DNA of 13,603 nucleotides, taken from the NCBI GenBank assembly GCA_035474375.1, contig DATINJ010000008.1, forward strand, positions 1-13,603, given 5' to 3'. The translations under genes were made by a program, and so were the position numbers. This DNA is from JANNPJ01 sp035474375. Its GTDB lineage: Bacteria > Actinomycetota > Actinomycetes > Actinomycetales > Kineosporiaceae. The notes under the pieces are model-generated. The model saw only the letters and a program-made list of their open reading frames with translations. It did not search any database and was not told the DNA's origin. Position 1 is the first letter of the stretch, and every line of letters begins with the position of its first letter. Of this stretch, positions 13,073-13,603 are shown piece by piece.

Positions 13073-13603
13073 ATGATCATCACCGTCCCACCCGGCCAAC
13101 GGCCACGGACAACCCGACGGTCGAAGGCCCTTTTCGCCGCCGCTACTGCCGTGCTCATCACCGGCACCACGCTCACCCTCGCGGGCTCGGCCGACGCCGC
13201 CACCACCCTGGGTGCTTCCGCGGCCGCCAAAGGGGGCCGTTACTTCGGTGCCGCGATCGCCGCAGGCAGGCTCGGTGATTCGACCTACACCCGCATCCTG
13301 AACACCGACTTCAACTCCGTCACCCCGGAGAACGAGATGAAATGGGACGCCACCGAGCCGTCCCGGGGCAGCTTCACCTACACCAACGGCGACCGGATCC
13401 TCAACCAGGGCATCTCGATGGGCGCCAAAGTCCGCGGCCACGCCCTGCTCTGGCACCAGCAGCAGCCCGCCTGGGCGCAGTCGCTGTCCGGTAGCGCACT
13501 GCGCAGCGCCGCGATCAACCACGTCACCCAGGTCGCCACCCACTACAAGGGCAAAATCTACGCCTGGGACGTCGTCAACGAAGCCTTCGCCGACGGCGGC
13601 AGC
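13073..13603 (+). CDS. Secreted GH10 endo-1,4-beta-xylanase, 5' part
   Basis: The first 177 residues of a GH10 xylanase; the gene runs off the window. Residues 1-42 are a signal peptide with an arginine-rich start (TTRRSKALF, possibly Tat-type), a hydrophobic core and an ADA cleavage site. The catalytic domain begins near RYFGAAIAAGRLGD (56-69). Conserved GH10 segments are FNSVTPENEMKWDATEP (80-96), GHALLWHQQQPAW (122-134) and WDVVNEAF (165-172), where E170 is the acid/base catalyst; the nucleophile lies beyond the edge. It hydrolyses the xylan backbone outside the cell and complements the GH62 side-chain enzyme. GAAAGG at 13057-13062 lies ten bases before the ATG. Its transcription may come from element B about 380 bases upstream; no LacI-type palindrome is seen in front of it. 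Confidence 0.96.
   Translation, partial: MIITVPPGQRPRTTRRSKALFAAATAVLITGTTLTLAGSADAATTLGASAAAKGGRYFGAAIAAGRLGDSTYTRILNTDFNSVTPENEMKWDATEPSRGSFTYTNGDRILNQGISMGAKVRGHALLWHQQQPAWAQSLSGSALRSAAINHVTQVATHYKGKIYAWDVVNEAFADGGS

Overview
The window is high-GC DNA with strong G/C preference at third codon positions. Its gene content (TetR, large ATPase-LuxR and SigE-type ECF regulators, and secreted GH62 and GH10 enzymes, one carrying a ricin-type trefoil) points to a filamentous, plant-matter-degrading actinomycete. The genus cannot be settled from the sequence. No tRNA, rRNA, CRISPR array or transposase was seen.

Left block (1-9332), a run of small accessory units. A TetR regulator is followed by a quinone-reductase-like oxidoreductase, with a 22-bp palindrome between them. 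After a 400-base gap comes a SnoaL/NTF2-domain protein with a TTA codon near its start. It converges on a DUF808 membrane protein across a near-perfect 14-bp-stem hairpin. A short coding-like stretch on the minus strand, possibly a gene remnant, lies beside an SDR oxidoreductase that has its own promoter. Upstream of the SDR, on the same strand, is a large ATP-binding LuxR regulator, which is divergent from an MHS-type MFS transporter. The transporter and the next gene, GH62, overlap at their stop codons.

Right block (9329-13603), a xylan-utilisation locus. A secreted GH62 arabinofuranosidase with an N-terminal CBM13 (minus strand) is divergent from an ECF sigma factor. The sigma gene is coupled by a TGATG overlap to a single-pass membrane protein with an extracellular C-terminal domain. 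A decayed short gene follows, then the 5' part of a secreted GH10 xylanase that runs off the window.

The main result is a roughly 40-base element found three times in this block and not noticed elsewhere in the window. It reads AGCAACCTTYCC, nine variable bases, then RACCAC followed by an AGG-CG segment. Copies lie upstream of the sigma gene, upstream of GH62 facing the other way, and upstream of the decayed gene and xylanase. It looks like the promoter class of this sigma factor. I infer a self-amplifying circuit in which the membrane protein senses an external (perhaps carbohydrate) signal, holds or releases the sigma factor, and so controls debranching (GH62) and backbone (GH10) enzymes. 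A LacI-type operator in front of GH62 would add local sugar control.
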